Source: Branchiostoma floridae
Lineage: Eukaryota; Chordata; Leptocardii; Amphioxiformes; Branchiostomatidae
Reading direction: 5' to 3'
Assembly: GCF_000003815.2 (NCBI RefSeq)
Contig: NC_049986.1
Span: 8,653,487 to 8,717,486, forward strand
DNA length: 64,000 nucleotides
The notes under the pieces were generated by a model. It searched no databases. It was given only the letters and a program-made list of their open reading frames with translations, and was not told the DNA's origin. The position numbers and the translations under genes are program-made. Shown one piece after another: positions 10,441 through 21,710 of the stretch. How positions within the stretch are numbered: position 1 is the stretch's first letter; every line of letters starts with the position of its first letter.

Positions 10441-12400
10441 ATAATGATAGTTTATTGATTGCAACCAATCGCTGAATACATGGCAGCGCAATACATAGCG
10501 CGCTGAATTACATATTCAGGAAATTAAAATATACACACAGGTACATTAAAACTTAAAATAGTAATAAAAAGCATAGTAATAAGACTAACATCAACACCGT
10601 AAGACAATACAGACGAGCTATTACTGCAGAGTAATAACTGAAATAGCTATTGCTGCAGAGTAGTAGTTGACAATGGTGATGGAAGATTTCAACTTGTGGT
10701 CAACTCAAATGTTTGTTAGGAAGGGCTGAAAAATATGGAATTACACTCATTTTATAACGATTTGTTTTGGCAAGAGGGTAGGAGGCAACCAATGCCGGAA
10801 AGTTGGGTCGTGGAGTAGCGACTTCGCGAATTTTAGGCTAAGGGTTTCTCTTCTTTTCTCGAGGACGGCATATCTAATTTGTCAAGGGCGCTGTTGTCAC
10901 ATACATACTGGGAGCCAATGATTATTCTGAGTGCTCGCTTCTGTATACGTTTTATCTTCAATACTTGTTGCGTTGTGATATTTGAGTGCCAGACCGGAGC
11001 TGCATATTCAAGGGTCGGGCGAATATAACCTTGGTAAAAATCACAAAGGTCTTGAACAGGGAGTCCGGAGTTTTTTTAGTTTCTTTAGCCAGAAAAATCG
11101 TGAGCTGGCCTTTTTGGTTATAACATCTACATGTTTGTCCCATCTTAGATTACTAGATAACCAAAGGCCTAGAATACAAGCAGATTCTGTATACTTAAGG
11201 GACTTTCCGGCAAGTAAGATCTTGGGGGGTGGAGGGCAATTCCTCATGAATGAAAAGGTCATGAGCATACACTTCTCGGTATTTAAAATCATGTCATTTC
11301 TAGTCGCCCAGGTATTGAGTTGGTCAAGTGAGGATTGGATTAGGCACGCTTTATTATAAAGTCGACTCTCGCACACAGACATCAACATATTTGTATCGGT
11401 TTAAGATATCGTCTTTCAGAGCGTCATTAATGTATATCAAAAATAGACCCGGACCAAGTTGAGTGCCCTGCGGCACTCCAGAAGAAATTTCTTTTAAATC
11501 TGAGCAATTGTTGTGGTATCGGACACACTGACTTCGTTTGGTAAGAAAACTACAGATCCATGGCATAATGAACGTCCGTACACCACAGGCAATCATTTTA
11601 TCTACCAACTTGGTATGATTTATCCTATCGAAAGCCTTACTAGATTCAGTTAGTAAGATTGTTTAAACACCTCTAGGGGTTTCGGCACCAAGAAGTGAAT
11701 AGTTATTTAAGCTAGTGAGATAATGAGACATCCCTTTCCTGTTACCAAACTGGTTTGTATCCGCCACTCTGGCAACATTCTGGAGTACCCACTGAGTGAT
11801 ATAGGACTTAAAGGTTTTAGTGAAAATTGAAGTTAAGGATATTGGTCTCAAAGTTTCAATAGTGGCTGGTGTCTTGTTAGAAACAGGTGTTATAGACGCT
11901 TGCTTCCATTGAGTGGGAACGCATCCTTCTTCTAAAGATGAATTAAAGTGGGCTAACACTTCGCTAAACTCAGCTGCGAACATTTTAACAATTTTGAGTG
12001 ATACCTTGTCGGGATCGTTCGATTTATGGGAAAAGGCGTCTTAGCCTTTCGTATAACTCCCAAGGACAAATTTCAGGGGGGTTTAAAGGGAGCAGAAGGT
12101 ATGAGCGCAAACAGTATAGTAAGCAGCTTTTTTATTCTAGACGATAACTCTAACATATAACTTATTGACTTCTTTTTCTGTGACAGTGGAAGACTAAGGA
12201 TCCCACTTTTCCTGAAATGTGTGAGTTCTGTGTTCGGAGGAGAGCTGTAGTTTTATGTAAAGTTGGATAGATTAGTATAGAATTTGTTGGCTTTTTCTTC
12301 CTTGATCGTAGAGGGGACAATTGTAAAATAAAATGTGCTCTGTCTGCCATATCTAACGTGCAGTATTTAGAAGTTCTTTCGCCCGTGGGGGTGGGCACTA
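10440..12400 (-). mobile_element. LINE retrotransposon remnant with reverse transcriptase pieces
   Basis: The minus strand read from 11983 down gives fragments of one reverse transcriptase in the right order. First LEEGCVPTQWKQASITPV and TLRPISLTS (11983-11663); then SSGVPQGTQLGP and LIYINDAL (11608-11354); then the thumb with MILNTEKC and LGLWLSSNLRWDKHVD (11388-11041). Near 10930-10850 comes a RIQKR-type C-terminal phrase. The pieces lie in different frames and the catalytic Y-x-D-D site is altered (YKYVDV), so it is inactive. GVPQG and RPISLTS fit a CR1/Jockey-type LINE. Sequence left of 12160 may include its 5' part; the limits are approximate. Confidence 0.85.
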
Positions 12401-12813
12401 TTTGTAAATGCTATTTTGAGATTCAGCTTTCAAAGGGTGTGCAATAGGATACATGCAGAAGTTAATGGGTAATATTAAGTTGTTACCTTTCTACCATACC
12501 TCCCCTTTTCTGTCTGCACTCCCCACCATCCGTACAATGCGCAACCAATAATAAATTACCCTAATGGATATACCTACATTCAATGGGAATCTACCAAGGT
12601 CTTCTGAGTCTCATATCACAGAAATGGGTCATAATCTTCCCCGCTAACAGGTGTTCTATGAGTTTTGGTCCGGCAATAAGAACCGGTCCGGGGCGTGGCC
12701 TAAAAACTACGAAAGCTTATACCAATAAAACGTACCAAGGGAGGCTGCATTGGGCCACCTAACTGTGCGGTGGTAGCTCTGCATTAAAGTACCATTGTAC
12801 ATAGCTAGTAGAT

Positions 12814-12913
12814 NNNNNNNNNNNNNNNNNNNNNNNNNNNNNNNNNNNNNNNNNNNNNNNNNNNNNNNNNNNNNNNNNNNNNNNNNNNNNNNNNNNNNNN
12901 NNNNNNNNNNNNN
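12814..12913. other. Assembly gap (100 N)
   Basis: Exactly 100 N, the conventional size for a gap of unknown length. Confidence 0.99.
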
Positions 12914-13224
12914 CTGTCTTCATTTACCCAATTCTAAACTTAAATCACAATTAGATACAAGATTGCTGAAGATGGCTCAAGACGACTCTAACAGACAAAC
13001 AGTTACATCAAAACACAGAATTATAATTAAGGTAGCAATGTCCAAGTTGATAATTCTGATTGCCATAACTCATGTATAAGGCAAGAAAACAGCTTAGGAA
13101 ATACTTCATAAGATCAGTAAATAACGGTCCGCTATTTTTAGCACTTCTCTGTATATAAAAAAATCACTCGACAACTTTTCCCTATAGTTCCGCCAACACT
13201 TCTGAAACATGTTCCAACTTAATG

Positions 13225-13337
13225 TCAAGACCTACGTAGAAATGGCCGAGTTAACAAGACCCTGGTCATCACATAGTTCCCTCCATTTGCAAGATAGTGG
13301 GAGGGGCACCAACTTTCACGGCGGGCCAAATGTAATA
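13225..13337 (+). mobile_element. Left half of a small element split by a mariner-type insertion
   Basis: This segment aligns phrase by phrase with 15965-16080 (TGTCAAGAC.TACGTAGA.ATG, TCATCACATAG, GACGGACCAAAT or its variant). The right half continues at 15501-15535 (GAAGGATCGTGAGAATTGGT), which aligns with 16081-16110. It is therefore the same kind of element as its uninterrupted neighbour, divided by the insertion at 13338-15498. Confidence 0.8.
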
Positions 13338-13957
13338 CGAGGGTGGTTCAAAAAGTAATGCAACAGGTCTTAGAACAGGCTCATTTTTTCAACGAATGAG
13401 TTGAAATTTGGCACAATGGCATAGGCATATATCATCTTGAGATTGAAATATCTCAATTTGTTTGTCAGGATTTTTTAAGCGACTGAGTCGAGTTCAAGAC
13501 GACCACACCCTTGGTAGTTAACGTCTAATGTCATTTACTCATTTGTGTCTATATTGTAAGAAAGTGAAATTGCATATGTGTAAAGCTGCATTTCTCGCCA
13601 TGCCACACGTCTATTTTTTCTTTTGAAGTTTTAATTTTTCGTTCCTGGGTGAAGTAATGTATGATGGCGGTTGTCAGGGTCGTTGATCAGGGGTGAGCTG
13701 ATTAAAATTTCCGTAGCCGACCTGTTCATCAACTGGGAGGACTCAAAATTCGCACACTTCTTGGTCTTTAAAAAGTTCATATTTGTGCCAATTTAGTATC
13801 TTTTAGTTAATGAAAAAGCAGTGTACACAGCCCTTTAATCAACAAACCACGTATTTGGCTATTATTCAAATTGCCTGCAATGTAGGAACTCACTCCATTC
13901 TAGCAGCTGTACAAGACGAACCGTTGGGCGTTCAGAAATGAAAATCGGCATGTAACC

Positions 13958-14580
13958 TTAACCCTATTCAGACCGGGGGGGGGGGGGGGGGGCTTTTGAG
14001 GCCCGCGCTAACTTCGATGCCCTATAACGCCAGAACGGCTTACGCTAGAGCCACCAGATTTGGTGAATTTTCCTAAAATATTGTTGGCAAAAATTTCCCG
14101 AAGTTTGACAAATTTTCCCTTTTTTCTTGGTGCCCTGGCAACCGTTTGTTGACAGGCAGTTTTGCCAAAAATCACTATTTTTGGTTCTAACAATGTATTT
14201 TTCACATTTATTTGCTATATTACTGCGACTTTGTTACATAAATAAAATCTTATATTATTCAGCATATCTTTCATAATTATGTATGCATAAATTATGCTAA
14301 TTTGATGACGTCATCATCCCAAAATCCAAGATGGCGGACCGAATGGCCAGATCAAGAATAACAAGCTAATTATCCCTTAAAAGTTGTAACAACCTGGTAT
14401 TTTTTCATCAAAAACCATCTAAATGAATGAATTTAGTCTATTTCCATTGCCCTTTGTGATTATTTGTTGCAAAAAAAGTATTTTTAAAAATTCGATGTGG
14501 TGGATATAATATGGCGGAGCCCAACTCGTATCTTAGATGTGCATGACGTCATTTTATGACGTCATATTGGCAACGCAAGT
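13958..14580 (+). mobile_element. Partial piggyBac-like element inside the mariner-type element
   Basis: Starts with TTAACCCTATTCAGACC followed by a G run, and matches the left part of the complete copy at 59647-60619 (CCTAAAATATTGTTGGCAA, GATGACG.CAT, AAAATCCAAGATGGC). The right terminus is not found. Confidence 0.7.
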
Positions 14581-14589
14581 CGTAATTAA

Positions 14590-15235
14590 CATCATTATTC
14601 TGGCTAAATTGGCATATTGACCTTCCATTGTTCTTTCATTAACGAATCAAGGAAGAATAAAGCCGTAACGAATATTGATAGATGGGCATAAAAAAATTCT
14701 AAATCTGATTTTTCGGGGGCAAAATTGATCAGGTTTAATTGCCCTAATATTATTTTTTCTATGACAAAATACAGCACGTTGGTACATACCACTGCAATGA
14801 AACTATGTTTTTCATGTGCATAATGATGAAGACTACAAAGTCACGGTTGCGCAAACTGATATCTACTAACGATCTGTAGTTATTAAGAATTAATCTTTTT
14901 TAATTAGATGAAAACAAACATTTTCTAATTACTAGAGATCATTAGTAGATATCGAATTGCGCAACCGTGAGTTTGTAGCTTTCATCATTATGCAACGAAA
15001 AACGAAGTTTCATTACAGTGGTATGTACCAACGTGCTGTATTTTGTCATTGAAAAAAATAATATTAAGGGCAATAGAAATTATGACGTCATCAATTTGGC
15101 CCCTCAAAAAATCAGATTTGGAATTTTTTCATGCCCACCTATCAACATTCGTTATGGCTCCATTCTTTCTTAATACATTAATAAGAAAACAGTGGAAGGT
15201 CAAAATGCCAATTTCGCCAACCGAAATACCTTAAG
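14590..15235. repeat. Large palindrome with ~290 bp arms
   Basis: Left arm 14590-14875 and right arm 14940-15235 are reverse complements with scattered changes. For example, GTTGGTACATACCACTG near 14780 mirrors CAGTGGTATGTACCAAC near 15018, and GATATCTACTAA mirrors TTAGTAGATATC. The central loop is about 65 bases. It lies within the mariner-type arms and next to the piggyBac-like fragment, and would fold into a long hairpin. Confidence 0.85.
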
Positions 15236-15539
15236 AGACACTATTATACAGATACAATTTTAGTTTCCTATAGTAGTTATAAGATGGTCAGATCTAGAGG
15301 AACTTATGTTCTGACAAGCTTTCAAGGGTGTGGTCATCTTGAAATCAACTAAGTTGCTCCTAAAAATCTGAAAAACAAATGGAGATATTTCAATCTCAAG
15401 ATGATATACGCCTTTACCTTTGTGCCAAATTTCAACTCATTCCATGAAAAAATGAGCCTGTTGTAAGACCTGCTGCATTACTTTTTGAACCCCCCTCGTA
15501 GAAGGATCGTGAGAATTGGTCCGCCTTTCAGAAAAGCGC

Positions 15540-15945
15540 AGTAACATTTTCTTTTTTCAACCTTTATTTAACCTTGATACATCATTCGGCCTGAGCCGTT
15601 TTTCAAGATTTCAAGGGTGGAGGAGGTCAGAGGTCTAAATACCTTCTAAATACAATGCACTACACAAAAGATACAATTCATCAACATACAATTCACCATT
15701 CCATAGATCCTTTCGTCTTCAACATAATATCAGTCCATCTCATAGTCCATAGTTACATAATTTCTAGTCGAGTTAAGTTCTTAAACGACAATAAAGAGGG
15801 CGCCTGCCTCACGTTCTCTCTCAGACTATTCCACAGAACTGTGCCTGAGTACGTTATACATCTTCGAAACGCTTCCCTGTGGACCATGGGTCTGTATAGT
15901 AGGTTGGATTCGCTTTGTCGCGTTGATCATTCCGCATCCAAATCT
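15540..15945 (-). mobile_element. LINE 3' end with intact C-terminal coding tail
   Basis: Minus-strand translation starting near 15920 gives about 55 codons without a stop, including SNLLYRPMVHREAFRRC and TVLWNSLRENVRQAPSLL, then a stop. This is the usual C-terminus of CR1/L2-type LINE ORF2 (LWNSLPE.VR.A.SL..FK). The 3' untranslated tail runs to about 15540 with AATAAAGGTTGAAAAAAG. The fragment is 5' truncated, as is typical for LINEs, and is better preserved than the copy at 1276-1775. Confidence 0.75.
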
Positions 15946-15964
15946 GGAACTACTGTAATCGCAA

Positions 15965-16115
15965 TGTCAAGACTCACGTAGAGATGTCCATGTTAATAAA
16001 AGTCATCTTCATCACATAGATGACTTCATTTTGGAAGACTTTAAGGGCGGACCGATTCTCACGACGGACCAAATATTATAGAAGGGTCGTGAGAATCGGT
16101 CCGCCTTTCATTGAA
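15965..16115 (+). mobile_element. Uninterrupted paralog of the split element
   Basis: Contains AAGGGCGGACCGATTCTCAC and its mirror GTGAGAATCGGTCCGCCTTT around the site AAATATTATAGAAGG. That site is where the related copy at 13225-13337/15501-15535 carries the mariner-type element. Confidence 0.75.
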
Positions 16116-16423
16116 CATTGCACGACTCCTGGCAAATGCGTATTTATGGCAATATTAATAAAGGCGGATCTGACACGGGATTCGTAACAAATCCGAACAT
16201 CGAACTTTCTCATTAATTATGCAAATTAGCTGTTGATTCGCATAATTAGTATCTCATGTAGGTCTTCACTTTATGACGATCCGTCAACATCCCAATTAAA
16301 GTACGCATCCGTTTTGGGTAATAGGGCCTTCACACTGAAACCGAATTAGCAGGAATCAAGCAGAACCAGCCGGAATGAAGTATTTGCAAAATTCGGGGCC
16401 ATTCCGAGTGGTTTTTACATCCC

Positions 16424-16867
16424 CTTCACACGAGAAGGAATGAGCCAGAATGCCGTCAGAATTAAAATTCTTTTCTATTCCTGGGAATTCGTAGTGTATC
16501 CTAGAAATTCGTACTGCATTCCAGATACTCTTTTGGCCACATTCGGGCAGGATTCGAAGTGGCTTGCCGTTTCGGTTATCCATTGAATGAGATAAGAATG
16601 TTTCAAATAATGTTGGAATGCTGTAGGATGCGGTCGAACTACAGTTAAAATAGTTAGAAAACACTTAGAATCCATTTGGAATGCCATTCGATATTTCTCC
16701 ACTTCGAATGCACCTCGACAGTTTTTGACATGTCAAAAACTTTCGAGCTACCCAAAAGAACGGGGACGAATATCTGGAATGCAGTAAGAATGTTTAGAAT
16801 ACAGTACGAATTGACAGGAATTGACAGGAATATTCCGGCTCATTCGTGCTCTCGTGTGAAGGGGGCT
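16424..16867. mobile_element. Fold-back element with CCCCTTCACACGAGA ends
   Basis: The left arm begins CCCCTTCACACGAGAAGGAA and the right arm ends CGTGCTCTCGTGTGAAGGGG. Inner phrases are also mirrored (ATTCGTACTGCATTCCAGAT near 16506 against the reverse near 16775). Arms are about 140 bases; no protein is encoded. A related start (GGGCCTTCACACTGAAACC) lies just outside at 16326. Confidence 0.75.
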
Positions 16868-17354
16868 TGAGTATCAGACAAATCTGTAGGACTGAAAGGT
16901 AAAATGAAAAAAAAAACTGAAATAAAGTCTGCACCCCTTCTCCACCAATTTCGAACAGACCTTGAACTGGATAAATTCAAACTTATGATATTTTTCCCAG
17001 GTTATTTTGCATACATCCCTGCTGTCAGTCTCTACACACTTGCGTACTGCCTGCTGCAACTTTTAAATATCACTGAGAATGAACCGGTGGAACAAATTAG
17101 CCAGTACAACTAACTGGAAAAACAGTTGAACAAATTGTCAGTCTCTAACTCACAAGGATTGTATGCAAATATCACTTTTAAGTGACAATTCCTTTTGCAA
17201 GACAACACCAAGACAACACCTAGAAGTGTAGCTACTCTTTGCTCTATTTTAGGCTCTTTTTTCATTTATCCCTGCAATAACCTCAAATAAAGCAGCCCAA
17301 CTTTGGCAACAAATTGAAGCAACTTGAGAAAATACGGTATCATCAAAAATTTCT

Positions 17355-17699
17355 CGTCTAAAGTTTGAAAGGAAACCGGTGCCTGTAGTTCCATAAAAGC
17401 AGCTAGGGGGCTGAAACTCACAGCAATTACTCTCTAAATATTACTCTCTGGCTATCTACCACTCAAAACTCACGACCACAGCATGTCTAGAACACGAGAT
17501 GTCAAAAATTGAGGTTCCGCTGCAGTACCTTAGCAAGCCGGTAGGGCCCCATTAGCGAACTTGACCCTCGTTTTCCCGACCCCTACCAAATATCATCAGG
17601 ATCCATCCAAGGCTTCTCGAGTTATATTGTTAGCAGACGGACGGACGGACGGACGCACAAGCCCAAAAAATAACCGTAGCCATTCTGGCGAAGGTAATT
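17355..17699 (-). mobile_element. Dispersed repeat, reverse-oriented copy of 6252-6605
   Basis: Reverse complement of the 6252-6605 segment over its full length, including CGGACGGACGGACGGACGCA and the CTTCTCGAGTTAT phrase. Ends at CCATTCTGGCGAAGGTAATT, the mirror of the other copy's start. Confidence 0.8.
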
Positions 17700-17937
17700 A
17701 AAAATTTCCAAGTTCACAACAAATCCAATTGATGTGGCTAATCAATCAATTTCCTTTTGGGCAGACTGAGGGACATCCACATATAGGGGCTCAAAGTACC
17801 ACTTGTATAGGCACGTTAATACAAAACTGGAGTTGTTTTGTACAATGCATTTCTGAAAAGTGGTAAAATGCATCACCATTATACAATTGGACTAAAATAC
17901 AATTTTCTGCATATTATAGTAAGGAATTGAAAGTCAT

Positions 17938-17938
<1 letters not shown>

Positions 17939-18027
<89 letters not shown>
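17939..18027. repeat. (TA)n microsatellite
   Basis: About 88 bases of uninterrupted TA dinucleotide. Confidence 0.98.
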
Positions 18028-18030
<3 letters not shown>

Positions 18031-18176
18031 AATACAGACATAGAAAATAGAAAGAACCCTTTATGGTTCGGCAAAACTCGGAACATTCATGGCACACCGC
18101 ATGTTAAACTCAGACGTTATATGCTGTGGAACTGCATAGAGTCAATTCCACGTTACCAAGACAGTGTTTCTATGTA

Positions 18177-19031
18177 CGAGGGGTGATCAACAAGTCCTCG
18201 GCCTCATCCAGAAATAACAGGCACAACTTCATAGTATGAAGCCTTTTATAAGTATCCTCCAAATTACAAATCATTGGAGTCATTACTTTCCCGGTATTCG
18301 TTTTTTCTAAATTAGAAGGTAAGTGACGAGAAGAAGAAAAGTGAAGTGTGATCAAACAATTTGATCCGTACACTCGCAGCTCAATTGTCCCCTTTTTTTT
18401 CGTTATCCCTTACCTAACGTTACTGGGTGTCGCCTACAAGGTAATGATCACAATAATTTGAATTTTGGTACACATTTATATAAGACTTTATACGTGTACG
18501 TGGGATTATCAATAAGTCCTCGGTTTTACCGAGAAATAATAAGCACAACTCAGATGTCGAAGCATACATGTCAAGTATAAAGTCTTATGAAAATATGTAC
18601 CAAAATTCAAATTATTGTGATCATTACTCTGTGGGCGACAACCAGTAATGTTAGGTAAGGGAGAAGGACAAAAACGTGGACAATTGACCTGACCTGACTG
18701 TGCGGGTCAAATTGCGCTCCTGGAAGTCAGACACCCAATTTTTTTTGCTTGAAATAGGAAGAGAATCATTATCAAACATTTTGACAATGTCTTTTGTTAA
18801 TTTACGGCATGGGGAACTCGACCCACACATGTCTGATCACAATTTACACCACTTTTTTCTCGCCACTTACCTTCTGATTTGCAAAAAACGAATGCCTGTA
18901 AAGTAATTACTGCAATGATTTGAAATTTGGTGGGTATTGATAAAAGGCTTCATACTATGATGTTGTGCCTGAAAATTTTAGTTGTGCTTATTATTTCTGG
19001 GTGAGGCCGAGAACTTATTGATCACCCCTCG
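18177..19031. mobile_element. Second mariner-type fold-back element with extra internal arms
   Basis: Left end CGAGGGGTGATCAACAAGTC and right end (reverse complement CGAGGGGTGATCAATAAGTT) share about 190 bases and are flanked by TA. A further copy of the same terminal sequence in plus orientation lies at about 18500-18665, paired with a reverse-oriented arm at about 18390-18497. A head-to-head arm pair is therefore nested inside the outer element. Non-coding. Confidence 0.8.
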
Positions 19032-19084
19032 TATATGACATTTGTGGTACAATGAATACCGATGAATTTTTTTTTTGGGGGGGG

Positions 19085-20297
19085 GGCGTCGTTATGGAGC
19101 ATTCCCCACTTTTCCCCCCGTCGTCTTGGAGCTTTCCCCGTCGAATTTTCCCCGGCGTCATTGGGGCATTCCCCGTCTGGTCTTTTCAACAGATATTCAT
19201 TCACGGATCAGTCTTGAGTCTGGTGTTTTCCCCGTCTACGTCAAGTATGGTGAAATATATTGTTATAGTGCAATCCATACTACTGTGTAGTATTACAGTA
19301 TGGATTTTCAATATTGTTTTTGCTTTGTCTCTTCTCATGCTCCTGTCAAATCAATCCTGTTCAATTTGATTCAACTTTTTTCATCTTGGGGCCAAATGAA
19401 CTGAAACTTGGCATCGGGGTATGGGTAGCAATTACACCCAGACTTTTGTTCACTTCTTTGATAGATACCTTAGAAATTATGATATTGAGGGTTTTTGGTC
19501 CTTTTTAAATATACCAAATATATATATATATATTGGGCCCCTCCGCCCTCAGGTATATATTACAACCTAATAACCTGAAATTTGGCACAGAGGTGCATTG
19601 GACATATGAGCATAGGAACCCATCAACACTTTCTTCATAGGTCACTTTAAAATAGTAATTTGGGGGGGTTTGGCCATTTTTTACTAAAATGTATATTTTT
19701 TGCTCCTATGCCCTTGCATGGACACCAAATGAACGGTATGAAGGTGAGTAGGACAAGTGCCCACAGTACTTCATTTTCCCTTTGAGCATACATTACTTTA
19801 AATTGTTAAATTTTGGGATTTTTTTTGCACTTTGTAATACAGTATCAGGTGCTGTGAGAGGGTCCTCATATTTGTCGCTTCTCTCTGAACTTAGGTGGGA
19901 AAAACTGTCTGGCCGTCGCTATATTCATCAAGTTCTTTGACAATGTGTCATAAAACTGTCCATGATCACACTCGTCAGTATCATCGTATTGTCATAGAGC
20001 GGTGATGTGATGAACAGGACCAATCTTCAGTCCTTTATAGAGAGTGAAGTTATTGTGTTGGGGGGTTACCCGGTGTGGATAACAGGCTTCTATGTAACAG
20101 TGTTTATCGGTGTTTCCACAAGCATGCCGATGGGGAATGCTCTAACAACGACGGGGAATTCTCTAACGGGGAACGCCCCATGATGACGGGGAATAGTCCA
20201 GACGGGGAATCCCAACGACGGCGGGGAATCCTCTATGACAACGGGGAATGCTCCAAAAAAATCTGACGGGGAAACGTCTTTGCGGGGAAAGCCCCTG
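19085..20297. mobile_element. Element with inverted ends made of a tandem GGGGAAT-type motif
   Basis: Left part 19085-19240 has at least seven spaced TTCCCCG or TTCCCC motifs (CATTCCCC, TTTCCCCGTCG, CATTCCCCGTC). Right part 20125-20297 has about nine in the opposite sense (GACGGGGAATGCTC, ACGGGGAATTCTC, GCGGGGAATCC). Spacing is about 16-24 bases. Between them is about 880 bases, part of which (19240-19760) resembles the repeat at 7190-7560. Inverted ends built from short-motif arrays are known in fold-back and some other DNA transposons. No transposase was seen. Confidence 0.65.
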
Positions 20298-20475
20298 TAG
20301 TATTGACATAGTGTAATATACAGGTTCGATAAACGCCGAAGGGCGTTATACCGACTATAACGTTATAGATCATATAACCTCCCGTTTCTGTCTCCTGGTG
20401 TGACGAGACAAAACGGGAGATTTGACAAAACGCCGACAATCTTCTCCCCCGGCTTTTACTTGGAGACCAAAAAAA

Positions 20476-21702
20476 GTAGCCTCTACCAGGCTTCGNNNNN
20501 NNNNNNNNNNNNNNNNNNNNNNNNNNNNNNNNNNNNNNNNNNNNNNNNNNNNNNNNNNNNNNNNNNNNNNNNNNNNNNNNNNNNNNNNNNNNNNNNNNNN
20601 NNNNNNNNNNNNNNNNNNNNNNNNNNNNNNNNNNNNNNNNNNNNNNNNNNNNNNNNNNNNNNNNNNNNNNNNNNNNNNNNNNNNNNNNNNNNNNNNNNNN
20701 NNNNNNNNNNNNNNNNNNNNNNNNNNNNNNNNNNNNNNNNNNNNNNNNNNNNNNNNNNNNNNNNNNNNNNNNNNNNNNNNNNNNNNNNNNNNNNNNNNNN
20801 NNNNNNNNNNNNNNNNNNNNNNNNNNNNNNNNNNNNNNNNNNNNNNNNNNNNNNNNNNNNNNNNNNNNNNNNNNNNNNNNNNNNNNNNNNNNNNNNNNNN
20901 NNNNNNNNNNNNNNNNNNNNNNNNNNNNNNNNNNNNNNNNNNNNNNNNNNNNNNNNNNNNNNNNNNNNNNNNNNNNNNNNNNNNNNNNNNNNNNNNNNNN
21001 NNNNNNNNNNNNNNNNNNNNNNNNNNNNNNNNNNNNNNNNNNNNNNNNNNNNNNNNNNNNNNNNNNNNNNNNNNNNNNNNNNNNNNNNNNNNNNNNNNNN
21101 NNNNNNNNNNNNNNNNNNNNNNNNNNNNNNNNNNNNNNNNNNNNNNNNNNNNNNNNNNNNNNNNNNNNNNNNNNNNNNNNNNNNNNNNNNNNNNNNNNNN
21201 NNNNNNNNNNNNNNNNNNNNNNNNNNNNNNNNNNNNNNNNNNNNNNNNNNNNNNNNNNNNNNNNNNNNNNNNNNNNNNNNNNNNNNNNNNNNNNNNNNNN
21301 NNNNNNNNNNNNNNNNNNNNNNNNNNNNNNNNNNNNNNNNNNNNNNNNNNNNNNNNNNNNNNNNNNNNNNNNNNNNNNNNNNNNNNNNNNNNNNNNNNNN
21401 NNNNNNNNNNNNNNNNNNNNNNNNNNNNNNNNNNNNNNNNNNNNNNNNNNNNNNNNNNNNNNNNNNNNNNNNNNTTTTAATTTGCGGCATGTGCTTCTGT
21501 CTCTATCATCTGTGCTCGAGGTCAAATAGGACCGCGATGGAGTCGTACGAGCCAATCTGCCGCGGGATTCCATTGTGCGAAACGCAAGCCGTGATTCGTA
21601 GAATATCACCAATCGTCCGGCGGACTCCCCTAGCGTAGTATTTACTCTATTTGACCAATTTCTACAATTAGACCACCAAACCACGAAGCCTGGTAGAGGC
21701 TA
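20476..21702. repeat. Inverted repeat around a 979-base assembly gap
   Basis: GTAGCCTCTACCAGGCTTCG at 20476-20495 meets the gap, and its exact reverse complement is at 21683-21702 beyond it. The gap (20496-21474) therefore lies inside an inverted-repeat element that was probably hard to assemble. Long open frames across the gap are artefacts. Confidence 0.7.
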
Positions 21703-21710
21703 CAAAAAAG

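Larger units (their letters stand above)
13338..15498. mobile_element. Mariner-type fold-back element with ~180 bp inverted arms
   Basis: The left end CGAGGGTGGTTCAAAAAGTA and the right end (reverse complement CGAGGGGGGTTCAAAAAGTA) match over about 180 bases each (13338-13520 and 15318-15498). The element is flanked on both sides by TA, the mariner/Tc1 target duplication, and the start CGAGGG...TTCAAAAAGTAATG is typical of mariner ends. No transposase frame remains. The interior holds a piggyBac-like fragment and a large palindrome listed below. Confidence 0.85.

Noticed and set aside
20233-21684. Open frames of 335-483 codons on both strands
   Set aside because: They consist almost entirely of unknown residues across the 979-base gap; only short flanks are real. 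The same holds for frames across 26921-27287, 30668-30883 and 33939-34179.
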